Assembly (NCBI RefSeq): GCF_002283365.1
Contig: NZ_MQWD01000001.1
Span: 4,189,042-4,224,970 of the forward strand
DNA: 35,929 nt
Origin: Rubrivirga marina
GTDB lineage: Bacteria; Bacteroidota; Rhodothermia; Rhodothermales; Rubricoccaceae
Reading direction: 5' to 3'
Part shown: positions 23,570-33,403 of the stretch, one piece after another
How positions within the stretch are numbered: the stretch's first letter is position 1
Layout: the number at the start of each line of letters is the position of its first letter
Notes under the pieces: model-generated
What the model was told of the DNA's origin: nothing
The model's input: only the letters and a program-made list of their open reading frames with translations
Database searches by the model: none
Made by a program: the position numbers and the translations under genes

Positions 23570-24214
23570 GTGCTGCTCTCCGGATTCCGCGCCACCTCGT
23601 CCTCGCCCATCACGTGCACGTGGTGCGGGACCAGCTACGCGCGCCACCAGCGGAACTGCACCAACTGCGGCGGACCGCTTCCCGGCCCGGCACCTCCGGA
23701 CCCGGGCCCGGAACCGCCGCCCGCGCCCCGCACCATCCCCGGGCCCTACGTCCGCCGCCTCTACCTCACGGGGAACGTGCCCGCCCTCATCGGCGCGATC
23801 TTCGTGGCGGTCGGCGTCGTCGTGACGGTCCCGATGGTGTGGATGGCGCTCGAGCTGGGGCCTGAGGTGGCCGTCGCCGGCATCACCGGCCCCATCTTCG
23901 CCGTCGTAGGCGGGGTCCTGCTCGCCGTGGGCGTCCGGCGGGCGCGGCGACAGCTCCACGCGCTCCGGGACGGCGTGGCCACGCGGGGCGAGATCGTCGA
24001 CCTGCACCAGGACACGTCGGAGAGCATCAACGGGCGCCACCCCTGGGCCATCGTCTACACGTACGAGGCCGGCGGGCGGGTGCATGAGGGGACGGTCAAG
24101 TCGTGGGGACGCGCGGGCTCCGTCGTCTCGCTCTACGCGGTCGGGAGCCCGGTCCACGTGCTCTACGTGCGCGAGCGGCCGGAGCGGAGCGCGCTCTACC
24201 CCCCCATCCGCTGA
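23570..24214 (+). CDS. Zinc-ribbon membrane protein with DUF3592-like domain
   Basis: 214 residues from a GTG at 23570, chosen because the two CxxC pairs (C16/C19, C30/C33: CTWCG and CTNCGG) follow directly and because TGAGGAG lies upstream as a possible ribosome site, rare in this window. A Pro-rich linker (~36-58) precedes two membrane helices at ~69-93 and ~100-122. The C-terminal part (ATRGEIVDL, then HPWAIVYTYEAGGRVHEG, GSPVHVLYVRERPE) is the beta domain of DUF3592 proteins. The function of the family is unknown; the ribbon faces the cytoplasm by inference. A second DUF3592-like gene is at 31755. Confidence 0.75.
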   Translation: MLLSGFRATSSSPITCTWCGTSYARHQRNCTNCGGPLPGPAPPDPGPEPPPAPRTIPGPYVRRLYLTGNVPALIGAIFVAVGVVVTVPMVWMALELGPEVAVAGITGPIFAVVGGVLLAVGVRRARRQLHALRDGVATRGEIVDLHQDTSESINGRHPWAIVYTYEAGGRVHEGTVKSWGRAGSVVSLYAVGSPVHVLYVRERPERSALYPPIR

Positions 24215-24251
24215 CGCGGATCCGGCGGCGGGCACGACGGCCGGGCGCGCG

Positions 24252-24259
24252 TACCTTGG
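24252..24259 (+). promoter_or_regulatory. Putative -7 box of the thiamine transcript
   Basis: TACCTTGG fits TAnnTTTG with one change. It lies immediately before the base of the TPP riboswitch, which is where transcription should begin if the first stem is to form. Confidence 0.55.
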
Positions 24260-24352
24260 CGCCGGAAGCCAGGGGTGCCACCGCGCGTGGCTGAGAGAGT
24301 CCCTCCGCACCTGATCCGGTTCGCACCGGCGTAGGGAGTGCTTCGACGGCGC
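24260..24352 (+). ncRNA. TPP riboswitch (THI box)
   Basis: The conserved elements appear in order: GGGGTGCC (24272-24279), GGCTGAGA (24289-24296), ACCTGATCCGGTT (24309-24321), then CACCGGCGTAGGGA (24324-24337). GCGCCG at the 5' end (24260) can pair with CGGCGC at 24347-24352 to close P1. The P3 arm is short. It binds thiamine pyrophosphate and should lower expression of the two downstream thiamine genes when TPP is plentiful. A nearby promoter box and the thi-type genes support the call. Confidence 0.93.
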
Positions 24353-24363
24353 CGGCCCCGCCC

Positions 24364-24397
24364 GCCTCGGCGGCTCGGCCGGCGACCGCGCCGAGGC
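24364..24397 (+). terminator. Hairpin in the riboswitch expression platform
   Basis: GCCTCGGC (24364-24371) pairs with GCCGAGGC (24390-24397), downstream of the aptamer and ~45 nt before the ATG. No U-tract follows, so it may act by Rho or by blocking ribosome access rather than as a classic intrinsic terminator. It belongs to the same hairpin family found after stop codons. Confidence 0.4.
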
Positions 24398-24440
24398 CGA
24401 CGGCCCCGGGCTTCCAGACCCTTCACCTCTGGACAGCCCC

Positions 24441-27333
<2,893 letters not shown>

Positions 27334-27368
27334 CCGGCGAGTCGCTCCGGGACGAGGCCTGACCTCCG

Positions 27369-27406
27369 CCGCCTCGGCGGCTCCGTCGAGCGAGTCGCCG
27401 AGGCGG
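27369..27406 (+). terminator. 11-bp hairpin after thiC
   Basis: CCGCCTCGGCG (27369-27379) and CGCCGAGGCGG (27396-27406) pair perfectly around a 16-base loop that includes CTCCGTCG. A diverged copy with a similar loop is at 28506-28543. Confidence 0.6.
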
Positions 27407-27426
27407 TCGCCGCGCGCAAGCCCGGG

Positions 27427-27434
27427 TATCCTTC
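27427..27434 (+). promoter_or_regulatory. Putative -7 box for the metallophosphoesterase
   Basis: TATCCTTC resembles TAnnTTTG and lies 23 nt before the ATG. Confidence 0.35.
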
Positions 27435-27457
27435 CAGCCGCTCCCCTCCCACCCCTC

Positions 27458-28384
27458 ATGCTCACCCGCGTCCTCGCCGGCCTCGGCCTCCTGGTGCTCC
27501 TGCTCGTCGTCTACGGGGTCGCCATCGAACCTCGCCTGCTCCTTGACGACAAGTCGTTCGAGGCGGAGATCCCGAACCTCCCCGGCGGCTGGGACGGCCA
27601 GACGGTCGCGCTCGTGGCCGACTTCCAGATCGGCATGTGGCTCGACAACGAGGCCATGGTGGCGGAGGCGGTCGAGGACGCCGTGGAGGACGAGGCCGCG
27701 CTGCTCCTGGTCGCGGGCGACTTCCTCTACCACCCCGACTCCGCGAAGGCCGACCGCGCGGTGGCCCTCCTCGGCCCGGCCTTCGAGGCCGGCGTCCCGG
27801 TCGTGGCCGTGCTGGGAAACCACGACTACTCGCTCATGAAGACGCACAGCGAGGAGCGGCCGCCCATCGCCGAGTACCTCACGCGCCGGCTCCGGGAGAG
27901 TGGCGCGACGGTGCTGGAGAACGAGGCCGTGGGCGTGCCCGCCCCGGGCGGCGGCGACACGCTCTACGTCGCGGGCATCGGCTCGGTCTGGGCCGAGGCC
28001 AGCGACCCGCAGGCCGCGCTCGCGGCGGTGCCCGAAGGCGCCCCGCGGCTCGTGCTCATGCACAACCCCGAGTCGTACCGCGGGATCGGCGGCGGGGAGG
28101 CGCCGCTCGCGCTCGCCGCCCACACTCACGGCGGCCAGATCCGCCTCCTGCCTGGCGAGCAGAACTCGTGGCTCGACATCGTCCGGCAAGGCGAGGTCGT
28201 CGCCGACGGGTGGGCCCTCGACTCGCTCGGCGCCCCGAGCAACCGGCTCTACGTAAACCGTGGCATCGGCTTTTCGACGGTTCCGGTGCGGATCAACTGC
28301 CGCCCCGAACTCACGCTCATCACGCTGCGTCGGTCCAACGGCTCGACCCCGACTCGCGGACCGTCGGCGACGGCGGACTCCTAA
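27458..28384 (+). CDS. Membrane-anchored metallophosphoesterase (YaeI-like)
   Basis: 308 residues with an N-terminal membrane helix (MLTRVLAGLGLLVLLLVVYG). The calcineurin-like motifs follow: D55-F-Q57 where most relatives have D-x-H, GDF with Asp88, GNHD at 120-123, MHNPES with His202, and HTHGGQ with His222 and His224. Metal site residues are otherwise complete, so a Gln in the first motif may weaken or change one metal. YaeI-type proteins act on phosphodiesters at the membrane, in some bacteria on lipid A precursors or phospholipids; the substrate here is unknown. The last ~20 residues (SNGSTPTRGPSATADS) are a disordered tail. It converges with the DUF2147 gene. Confidence 0.88.
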   Translation: MLTRVLAGLGLLVLLLVVYGVAIEPRLLLDDKSFEAEIPNLPGGWDGQTVALVADFQIGMWLDNEAMVAEAVEDAVEDEAALLLVAGDFLYHPDSAKADRAVALLGPAFEAGVPVVAVLGNHDYSLMKTHSEERPPIAEYLTRRLRESGATVLENEAVGVPAPGGGDTLYVAGIGSVWAEASDPQAALAAVPEGAPRLVLMHNPESYRGIGGGEAPLALAAHTHGGQIRLLPGEQNSWLDIVRQGEVVADGWALDSLGAPSNRLYVNRGIGFSTVPVRINCRPELTLITLRRSNGSTPTRGPSATADS

Positions 28385-28505
28385 AGCGGCCTGTCCCACT
28401 GGCCGTACCGAACGAACCGCCGAGGGGATCGGGGAGCGCACCGCCAGGCCGGGCGGGGGAGGCGGCGAGATCCACCTGGAGAGCCAGCCGAACGGCGGCC
28501 CCCCT

Positions 28506-28543
28506 CCGCCTAGGCAACTCCGTCGGGAGAGTCGCCGGGGTGG
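28506..28543 (-). repeat. Diverged copy of the post-thiC hairpin element
   Basis: The segment has CCGCCTAGGC, then CTCCGTCG, then GAGTCGCCGGGGTGG, aligning with 27369-27406 including its loop. The stem is weakened by changes. It overlaps the stop (TAG) end of the DUF2147 gene. Confidence 0.45.
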
Positions 28544-28544
28544 G

Positions 28545-29000
28545 CTAGTGAGCCCGGCGCCAGACCTGCGTCCGCCCGAGCGCCCGGATGCCGATGAACC
28601 CGCGGACCTCCAGCCGGTCGGGCCCGTCGAGCCGGACCACAGCCCGGTAGGTTTTTGCATTCGTGGGGTCGACGATCCGCCCGCCCGCGAACTCGTCGCC
28701 CTGCCACCGCATCCCTTCAAAGAGCGGGACCGTGCGGAGGTCGACGCCCTCGTACCGGTCCTCGCAGTCGCCGCAGCGGAACGTCGGCGTCGGATGGCGC
28801 TGCGTCGGGAGCAGGCGGACGATCTGGCCTCGGAGCTCGCCGCCGTCCGCCGTGAGCCGGATGACGGCCTGAGCCTCGCGCCCCTCGTCGCCATAGGTGG
28901 TCCAGTCGCCGAGAACGGCGCGGGCCTCTGCGGGGAGGGACTGCGCGTGCGCGGACGCGGCGGCGAGAACGAGGAGAGCGACTACGAGAAGGCGAGGCAT
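28545..29000 (-). CDS. DUF2147 family exported protein
   Basis: 151 residues from ATG 29000 with a signal peptide (MPRLLVVALLVLAAASAHAQ). The family pattern is clear: VLGDWTTYGDEGREAQAVIR, LRGQIVRLLP, the Cys pair CGDC, VPLFEGMRWQGDEFAGGRIV, DPTNAKTYRAVVRLDGPDRL, and RGFIGIRALGRTQVWRR. DUF2147 proteins are small secreted beta proteins of unknown function, common in Bacteroidota and Proteobacteria. It stands alone, convergent with the metallophosphoesterase and divergent from a SnoaL-like gene. Confidence 0.9.
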   Translation of the reverse strand: MPRLLVVALLVLAAASAHAQSLPAEARAVLGDWTTYGDEGREAQAVIRLTADGGELRGQIVRLLPTQRHPTPTFRCGDCEDRYEGVDLRTVPLFEGMRWQGDEFAGGRIVDPTNAKTYRAVVRLDGPDRLEVRGFIGIRALGRTQVWRRAH

Positions 29001-29098
29001 GGCGGGTTCGAGGACGTCATGGACGTATCAGCGGCAACCCGACCCTCCTCAACCGAGACTCGCACGTGTCCCGGCCGGGGCCGCCCGGCGGCGGACCG

Positions 29099-29106
29099 TA
29101 CGTTGC
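29099..29106 (+). promoter_or_regulatory. Putative -7 box for the SnoaL-like gene
   Basis: TACGTTGC fits TAnnTTnn and ends 17 nt before the ATG at 29124. Confidence 0.4.
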
Positions 29107-29123
29107 GGATCGCCCCGCGCGCC

Positions 29124-29633
29124 ATGCCGCACCCGCACGCCGACCTCCTCACGCGCTTCTACGACGCCTTCGCCCGGCGGGACGGCGACACCATGGCGGC
29201 GTGCTACCATCCGGACGTCCGGTTTCAGGACGAGGTGTTCGACCTCCGCGGCCCCCAGGTCGGCGCCATGTGGCGGATGCTCTGCGCCCGCGGCGAGGAC
29301 CTGATCGTCACAGCTTCGGACATCGACGCCGATGACGACGTCGGATCGGCGCGGTGGGTCGCGACCTACACGTTTACCCAGACGGGCCGGCCGGTCCGCA
29401 ACGAGGTCGGGGCGGCCTTCACGTTCGAGGACGGCCTCATCCGCACGCACCGCGACCGGTTCGACTTCCGCCGGTGGAGCCGGCAGGCGCTCGGACTCTC
29501 CGGCCTCCTCCTCGGGTGGACCCCAATCCTCCGCCGCGCCGTCCAGAAGCGGGCCGCGCGCCAACTCGACCGCTACGTCGAGCGGCACCCCGAGGCGCTC
29601 GGCTCGGTCGGCTTCGGCGGCCCCACGGGTTGA
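29124..29633 (+). CDS. SnoaL/NTF2-like protein
   Basis: 169 residues from ATG 29124; the open frame extends back to 28260, but that part is antisense to the DUF2147 gene. The NTF2-like core is LLTRFYDAFARRDGDTMAAC, YHPDVRFQDEVFDLRGPQVG, ARWVATYTFTQTGRPVRNEV and FEDGLIRTHRDRFDFRRWSR. The added tail (QALGLSGLLLGWTPILRRAV, then KRAARQLDRYVERHPEA) is a typical extension of ketosteroid-isomerase-like proteins annotated in many aerobic bacteria. The reaction is unknown. It has no signal peptide. It converges with a 2OG-Fe(II) oxygenase gene. Confidence 0.85.
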   Translation: MPHPHADLLTRFYDAFARRDGDTMAACYHPDVRFQDEVFDLRGPQVGAMWRMLCARGEDLIVTASDIDADDDVGSARWVATYTFTQTGRPVRNEVGAAFTFEDGLIRTHRDRFDFRRWSRQALGLSGLLLGWTPILRRAVQKRAARQLDRYVERHPEALGSVGFGGPTG

Positions 29634-29643
29634 CCGAGGCCGG

Positions 29644-30282
29644 CTAGGTGCGGACCGAGTACCAGCCGGTCACGCTGGCCCGCTCGCGCGTGGCGGGCAG
29701 GACCTCGTGCTCGAACCGTTCGCTGAGGAACGTCACGAGCGTGCCCGCCTCGGGCCGGACGTCGACGTAGGGCTCGGCGTGCTCGCCGTCGAGGTAGAGC
29801 CGGAGGTGGCCGCCGTCGGCGTCGGTCCAGGCCGGGTTGAGGTAGAGGACGCACGAGAGCGTCCGTCCCTTGCTCCCGTGGAAGGCGTCGAGGTGGCGCT
29901 TGTAGAACGCGCCGGGCGGGTAGACGGCGAAGTGCGTCTCGTAGGAGAACAGGCCGAGGAAGAGCGCCTGGTTCAGCGCCGCCTGGAGCTCGGCCATCCG
30001 GTCGAGGTAGCGACGCTGGGCCGACGACTCCGTCTGCTCGTCGAGCCACAGGACCTCGTCGCCGCGGACCTGGGCCGCGACCTGGTGGCCGCCGCCGCGG
30101 CCGATCCCGGCACGGTGGAAGCCGGCGCGGAGGGCGTGGCCTTCGGCGAGGAGCGACGCGGCCTCGGGGCCCGTGAGGAAGCCGGGCGTCACGGCCCAGC
30201 CGCTCTCGGCGAGCGCGTCGGCGATGGCGTCAGAGGACGCCGGAGTCGCCCCGGTCGGCCACGTCTGGGAGAGAGCGATCAC
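29644..30282 (-). CDS. 2-oxoglutarate/Fe(II) dioxygenase
   Basis: 212 residues from a GTG at 30282. The jelly-roll iron site is visible: H130-x-D132 in YKRHLDAFHGSKGR and H192 in ERFEHEVLPATRERASVTGW, with R201 to hold 2-oxoglutarate. FAVYPPGAFYKRHLDAF and LSCVLYLNPAWTDADGGHLR are characteristic of the prolyl-hydroxylase (P4H/SM-20-like) subgroup. It likely hydroxylates a protein or small molecule in the cytoplasm; the target is unknown. There is no partner gene on the same strand close by. Confidence 0.88.
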   Translation of the reverse strand: MIALSQTWPTGATPASSDAIADALAESGWAVTPGFLTGPEAASLLAEGHALRAGFHRAGIGRGGGHQVAAQVRGDEVLWLDEQTESSAQRRYLDRMAELQAALNQALFLGLFSYETHFAVYPPGAFYKRHLDAFHGSKGRTLSCVLYLNPAWTDADGGHLRLYLDGEHAEPYVDVRPEAGTLVTFLSERFEHEVLPATRERASVTGWYSVRT

Positions 30283-30383
30283 GCACGCGAGCCCAAAGTG
30301 GAGGGTCGGCCCGGTGCGCCGAAGTTGGCATCGAGGCGGCCGACCTCATGCGGTTCGCGAAACGATCACCGGCGGCCTTGCCC

Positions 30384-30782
30384 TCACACGGCGCCGGCGA
30401 CGGTTCCCGTCTGGCTCGTCACCCGCTCTGCCAGGAGCGCCACGACGCGGCGGCGGACCTCCGGCTCGTGGGCGAGGGCGAACGCCAGCTCGCCCTGAGT
30501 GAGCGCGCCGTAGACCACGCCCAGCAACACGCGCTTGAGCCGGGAGTCGCGCCGGAGCGTCTCCGCCAGCCGCTCCCGCTGGTCGTCGGGCGCGAACCCG
30601 TCGAAGCCCGGCACCCGCTTCCGGACGTCAGCGGCGACGAGGGCGAGGAGCGTCTCGTTCTGGAGCTTGAGGACCGGCCGGAGCGTCCGGTGGAGAAACG
30701 CTTCGAGTTCGGTCGTGGCCGCCGCTGGAGACGCGTAAACATCGGGGCGGAGGGAGAGGAGGATCCGGTCACGTTCGGTCAT
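30384..30782 (-). CDS. Conserved helical protein of unknown function
   Basis: 132 residues from ATG 30782. It is all helical, with LEAFLHRTLRPVLKLQNETL as its most distinctive segment, then RERLAETLRRDSRLKRVLLG and VVYGALTQGELAFALAHEPE. I recall small Bacteroidota proteins with a similar TLRPILKLQN segment, sometimes labelled glyoxalase without support; no metal-binding pattern of glyoxalases is visible. No signal or membrane segment is present. It is divergent from an exported barrel-like gene across 151 bp, which contains a CCCGC/GCGGG hairpin at 30887-30902. Confidence 0.7.
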   Translation of the reverse strand: MTERDRILLSLRPDVYASPAAATTELEAFLHRTLRPVLKLQNETLLALVAADVRKRVPGFDGFAPDDQRERLAETLRRDSRLKRVLLGVVYGALTQGELAFALAHEPEVRRRVVALLAERVTSQTGTVAGAV

Positions 30783-30933
30783 ATACTTCCGCGGTTGGGT
30801 ACGAGAGTCACGCGTCCGATGGGGCCTACAGGAAGGGATTAAGGGACCTCGATTGGGGTCCGATACTGAGGGTCAAAGCATCGGGTCCCGCTCGGCAGCG
30901 GGTCATCGTTCCCACCACCCCGCCCCCACCGCC

Positions 30934-31716
30934 ATGCGTCTGCTCCTCCTGTCCCTCGTCCTCGCCGTCCCCGCGCTCGCCCAGCAGGCCGCGATGGACG
31001 TCGGCCCCCAGTCGCTCGACCTGACCTACCGCCCGGGCGGCGTCGAGGCGCCCGTCGTCGCCTACGACGGGACCGTCACGAGCCTCGGGTTCTACGGCGA
31101 CGCCTCGGCGTTCTCCGGCTTCTATGGCTCGGAGGATCGGATCGCCCCCACCGGCGAGATCCAGACGATGACGGTCTCCGGCATCGAGATGCGGTTCGGG
31201 ACCAACGTCCCGGTCGCCTCGTTCGGCGAGCGCACGGCGGTCTCGGTCTTCGTCCCGCTCCGCGCGCAGTCGGCCTACCGCTACTTCCTCGGCGACATGT
31301 CCGTCGAGGTGCAGGGCGACGACACCTCCATCCACATCGGCCAGGGCGACCTCGGGACGGGCATCGGCGCGGCCGTCGAGGTCCCGCTCGCCGCCGGCGC
31401 CCCGGCCCGCAAGCTCCGCGCGTTCGGCACGTACGTCGCCGGGGCCGGCATCCAGGGCGACTTTGTGATGGGCCTGCCCGGCGGCGCCCGCGACCCGCTC
31501 GCCTACGGCCTGCGCTCGAACACGGTCATGCTCCAGACCGAGGCCCGCGACCTGTTCGGCACGACCATGGGCGCCTCGGTCGGCTACTCGTTCCGGACGG
31601 CCTCGACCGACACGTCGCCCATCGAGAGCGCGGCCGGCCTGCTCAACGGCTTCACCGGCGACGACTTCCGGCGCCTCGAGTCGTCGCACCTCGTCCACGT
31701 CGGGGTCATCTTCTAG
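30934..31716 (+). CDS. Exported outer-membrane-like beta protein
   Basis: 260 residues from ATG 30934, which begins the signal peptide MRLLLLSLVLAVPALAQ. The mature part consists of alternating strands rich in Gly, Thr and aromatic residues (VTSLGFYGDASAFSGFYGSE, FVPLRAQSAYRYFLG, SVGYSFRTASTDTS) and ends in a short beta strand with terminal Phe (HLVHVGVIF), the classic BAM recognition pattern. It is probably a small outer-membrane barrel of unknown function. It has a long upstream region with a TATACTTC at 30782 as one possible but distant promoter box. Confidence 0.7.
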   Translation: MRLLLLSLVLAVPALAQQAAMDVGPQSLDLTYRPGGVEAPVVAYDGTVTSLGFYGDASAFSGFYGSEDRIAPTGEIQTMTVSGIEMRFGTNVPVASFGERTAVSVFVPLRAQSAYRYFLGDMSVEVQGDDTSIHIGQGDLGTGIGAAVEVPLAAGAPARKLRAFGTYVAGAGIQGDFVMGLPGGARDPLAYGLRSNTVMLQTEARDLFGTTMGASVGYSFRTASTDTSPIESAAGLLNGFTGDDFRRLESSHLVHVGVIF

Positions 31717-31718
31717 GC

Positions 31719-31743
31719 CCTGCCCCCGTGGCTCTGCGGCAGG
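31719..31743. terminator. Short hairpin between convergent genes
   Basis: CCTGCC and GGCAGG form a 6-bp stem with a 13-base loop, three bases after the stop of the barrel-like gene and just before the end of the convergent DUF3592-like gene. Confidence 0.35.
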
Positions 31744-31754
31744 CGGCGTGCGGG

Positions 31755-32270
31755 CTAGGCCGGCACGCCGCTGGTCGTTTTCAGGGCCGGGTCGCCCTCG
31801 CGGGCGAGGAACCGGTTCCACCCGCCGACGAGGAGGCCGGACACGACGGCGCCGAACGCGGCCATCGCGGCCAGGCTGAGCGTGAGGAGCCACGTCCCCC
31901 GCCGGTGCGACGCGATCACGATCTGGTCGGACCCCTCGGACACGACGATCGGGAGGCGGAGCGTCTCCCCCTCCGGCGTCTCGGCGAGGTCCACCTCGAT
32001 CTCCTTCAGGAGGATGATGGGGAGCTCGACGTCGCGCTCGACGGGCGCCGCCGCGCCGGGCGGCGTGTAGCGGAGGCCCACCTGGCCGGTCGTGATCTCG
32101 CTCCGCTCGCGGAGCGTGAGCCCCGTGACCTCGGCCTCGACGACCTCGCCCGCCTCAGCGACGGCGCGCTGCTCGAGCCCGGCGCGCGTCGTCGCGATCG
32201 CGATGACGACGAGGAGAAGCGGGAGCGCCCACAACAGGCGGGCGACGATGGGGTTCGAGAGGAAGTTCAT
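31755..32270 (-). CDS. DUF3592-like membrane protein
   Basis: 171 residues from ATG 32270. An N-terminal helix (VARLLWALPLLLVVIAIATT) and a second helix near the end (WLLTLSLAAMAAFGAVVSGL) enclose a beta domain (EVVEAEVTGLTLRERSEITT, VGLRYTPPGAAAPVERDVEL), the usual DUF3592 arrangement. The role of the family is unknown. It is 109 bp downstream of the two-HTH regulator on the same strand, but a strong hairpin lies between them, so it is probably transcribed separately. Confidence 0.7.
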   Translation of the reverse strand: MNFLSNPIVARLLWALPLLLVVIAIATTRAGLEQRAVAEAGEVVEAEVTGLTLRERSEITTGQVGLRYTPPGAAAPVERDVELPIILLKEIEVDLAETPEGETLRLPIVVSEGSDQIVIASHRRGTWLLTLSLAAMAAFGAVVSGLLVGGWNRFLAREGDPALKTTSGVPA

Positions 32271-32341
32271 CGCGGACGGGGAGGGACGCCCACGGAACGA
32301 ACCCGGGGCGGCCGGGATGCCCCTTCACCCCGAGTTGGCCG

Positions 32342-32371
32342 GGGCCGCCCGATGACTCATCGAGGCGGCCC
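32342..32371 (-). terminator. 13-bp hairpin after the two-HTH regulator gene
   Basis: GGGCCGCC plus CGATG on one side pair with CATCG plus GGCGGCCC on the other, around an ACT loop with one bulged A. It lies eight bases past the end of the regulator gene on the minus strand. Confidence 0.6.
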
Positions 32372-32379
32372 GGGTCGCG

Positions 32380-32772
32380 CTACGCCTCCTCGCCTTCGAG
32401 CGTCATGAGGTAGTCCTCGACGCTGCCGACGGACACGCGCGTCTCGCCCTTGATCTTCCGGGCCTTGATGCTGCCCTGGCGGATCAGCTTCTGGACCTGG
32501 TTCCGGTCGATGAGCTTGAGGAGGCGCCGCGCCTCGGTCCGGCTCACGGTGTCCTCGCGGTACTCGCCCGCGAAGCCTTCCAGGAACTCGATCGTCGAGT
32601 CGTCCACCTCGATGAGGCGCGTCTCCTGATTGCTGTCGGAGACGCCCCACCCGAGGTCGGCGTTGATGAGGCCGCGGTCCGTCCAGCGGACGAGCGTCTG
32701 GCGCGAGATGCGGAGGGCCTCGGAGAGTTCGTCGAGGCGGAGGGTCTTCCGAACGTCGGTGGGGGCGGACAT
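32380..32772 (-). CDS. Small DNA-binding protein with two helix-turn-helix segments
   Basis: 130 residues from ATG 32772; the longer open frame to 32871 crosses a palindrome and has no homology-like content. The N-terminal HTH is MerR-like (LRLDELSEALRISRQTLVRW, TDRGLI). The C-terminal one is excisionase-like (SRTEARRLLKLIDRNQVQKL, then IRQGSIKARKIKGETRVSVG). Such proteins usually act as small transcription factors or as recombination directionality factors; no integrase or att-like site is present, so a regulator is more likely. The 22-bp palindrome upstream suggests autoregulation. Confidence 0.78.
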   Translation of the reverse strand: MSAPTDVRKTLRLDELSEALRISRQTLVRWTDRGLINADLGWGVSDSNQETRLIEVDDSTIEFLEGFAGEYREDTVSRTEARRLLKLIDRNQVQKLIRQGSIKARKIKGETRVSVGSVEDYLMTLEGEEA

Positions 32773-32793
32773 GGGCGGAGCCGTGCGTTGGGG

Positions 32794-32815
32794 AACGTTT
32801 GTTGAGACAATCGTT
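32794..32815. promoter_or_regulatory. Operator-like palindrome upstream of the two-HTH regulator
   Basis: AACGTTTGT, TGAG, ACAATCGTT form a 22-bp inverted repeat with a single mismatch, centred ~33 bp upstream of the ATG at 32772. It is AT-rich against the local background. Its position fits a binding site for the encoded regulator. Confidence 0.55.
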
Positions 32816-32898
32816 ACGCACGCGCGCCCATTTTGCTCCCCAGGAACTCCCTGTTTCTGTGGAGGCAGCATGGAGAGCGGGTCGAATCCGACGCGCCC

Positions 32899-33339
32899 CT
32901 AGCGGAGCGCCCGATCCGTCAACTCCGCGAGGTCCTCGCCGCCGATGACCCGCCACGTCGGCGAGGCGAGCGCGCCGGTCCCGGTCCGCCCGAACGTGGC
33001 GCGGAGCAGGAGCGTCTTGCCCCGCTCGGCGGCGTCCGGGACGAACGAGGCGGGCGTGAACCGGAACACGAACGTCGCGGCGGTCGGGTCGAAGCCGAGC
33101 TCGCGCCCGACGAGGTCGGCGAGGTACTGGGCCTCGTCGGTCACGACGCCCCCGTTGTCGGCCCGCTCGTCGATGACGACCGTCCGCGGCCGTCGCTCGT
33201 CTTCGCAGAGGTACACGCGGACGCGGGCAGAGCGCTCGGCGGCGTACGTCCGCCACGACATCTCGCCGTCGTGGACGGGGTTGGTCTGGGCGCCCGCCGC
33301 GGCCGTCAAGAGGAGTCCCGCAAAGAGAAGTCGGTGCAT
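32899..33339 (-). CDS. Small exported protein of unknown function
   Basis: 146 residues from ATG 33339, selected for the signal peptide MHRLLFAGLLLTAAAGAQ; the frame runs further upstream without a signal. The mature protein has features such as VRVYLCEDERRPRTVVIDER and LVGRELGFDPTAATFVFRFT, and ends GGEDLAELTDRALR. It has one Cys and appears to be a mixed alpha/beta domain. I do not recognise the family. It is flanked by the two-HTH gene and a DNA glycosylase gene on the same strand, without evident functional link. Confidence 0.65.
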   Translation of the reverse strand: MHRLLFAGLLLTAAAGAQTNPVHDGEMSWRTYAAERSARVRVYLCEDERRPRTVVIDERADNGGVVTDEAQYLADLVGRELGFDPTAATFVFRFTPASFVPDAAERGKTLLLRATFGRTGTGALASPTWRVIGGEDLAELTDRALR

Positions 33340-33403
33340 GAGCCTGAGCTGGAGTCGCGGGGGACGACGCCCCTTAGACTCGGCCCGACCTCTGACGTAA
33401 CCC

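Noticed and set aside
32380-32772. Phage excisionase of an integrated element
   Set aside because: No integrase, att-like repeats or phage genes are nearby; the HTH pair fits a small regulator.
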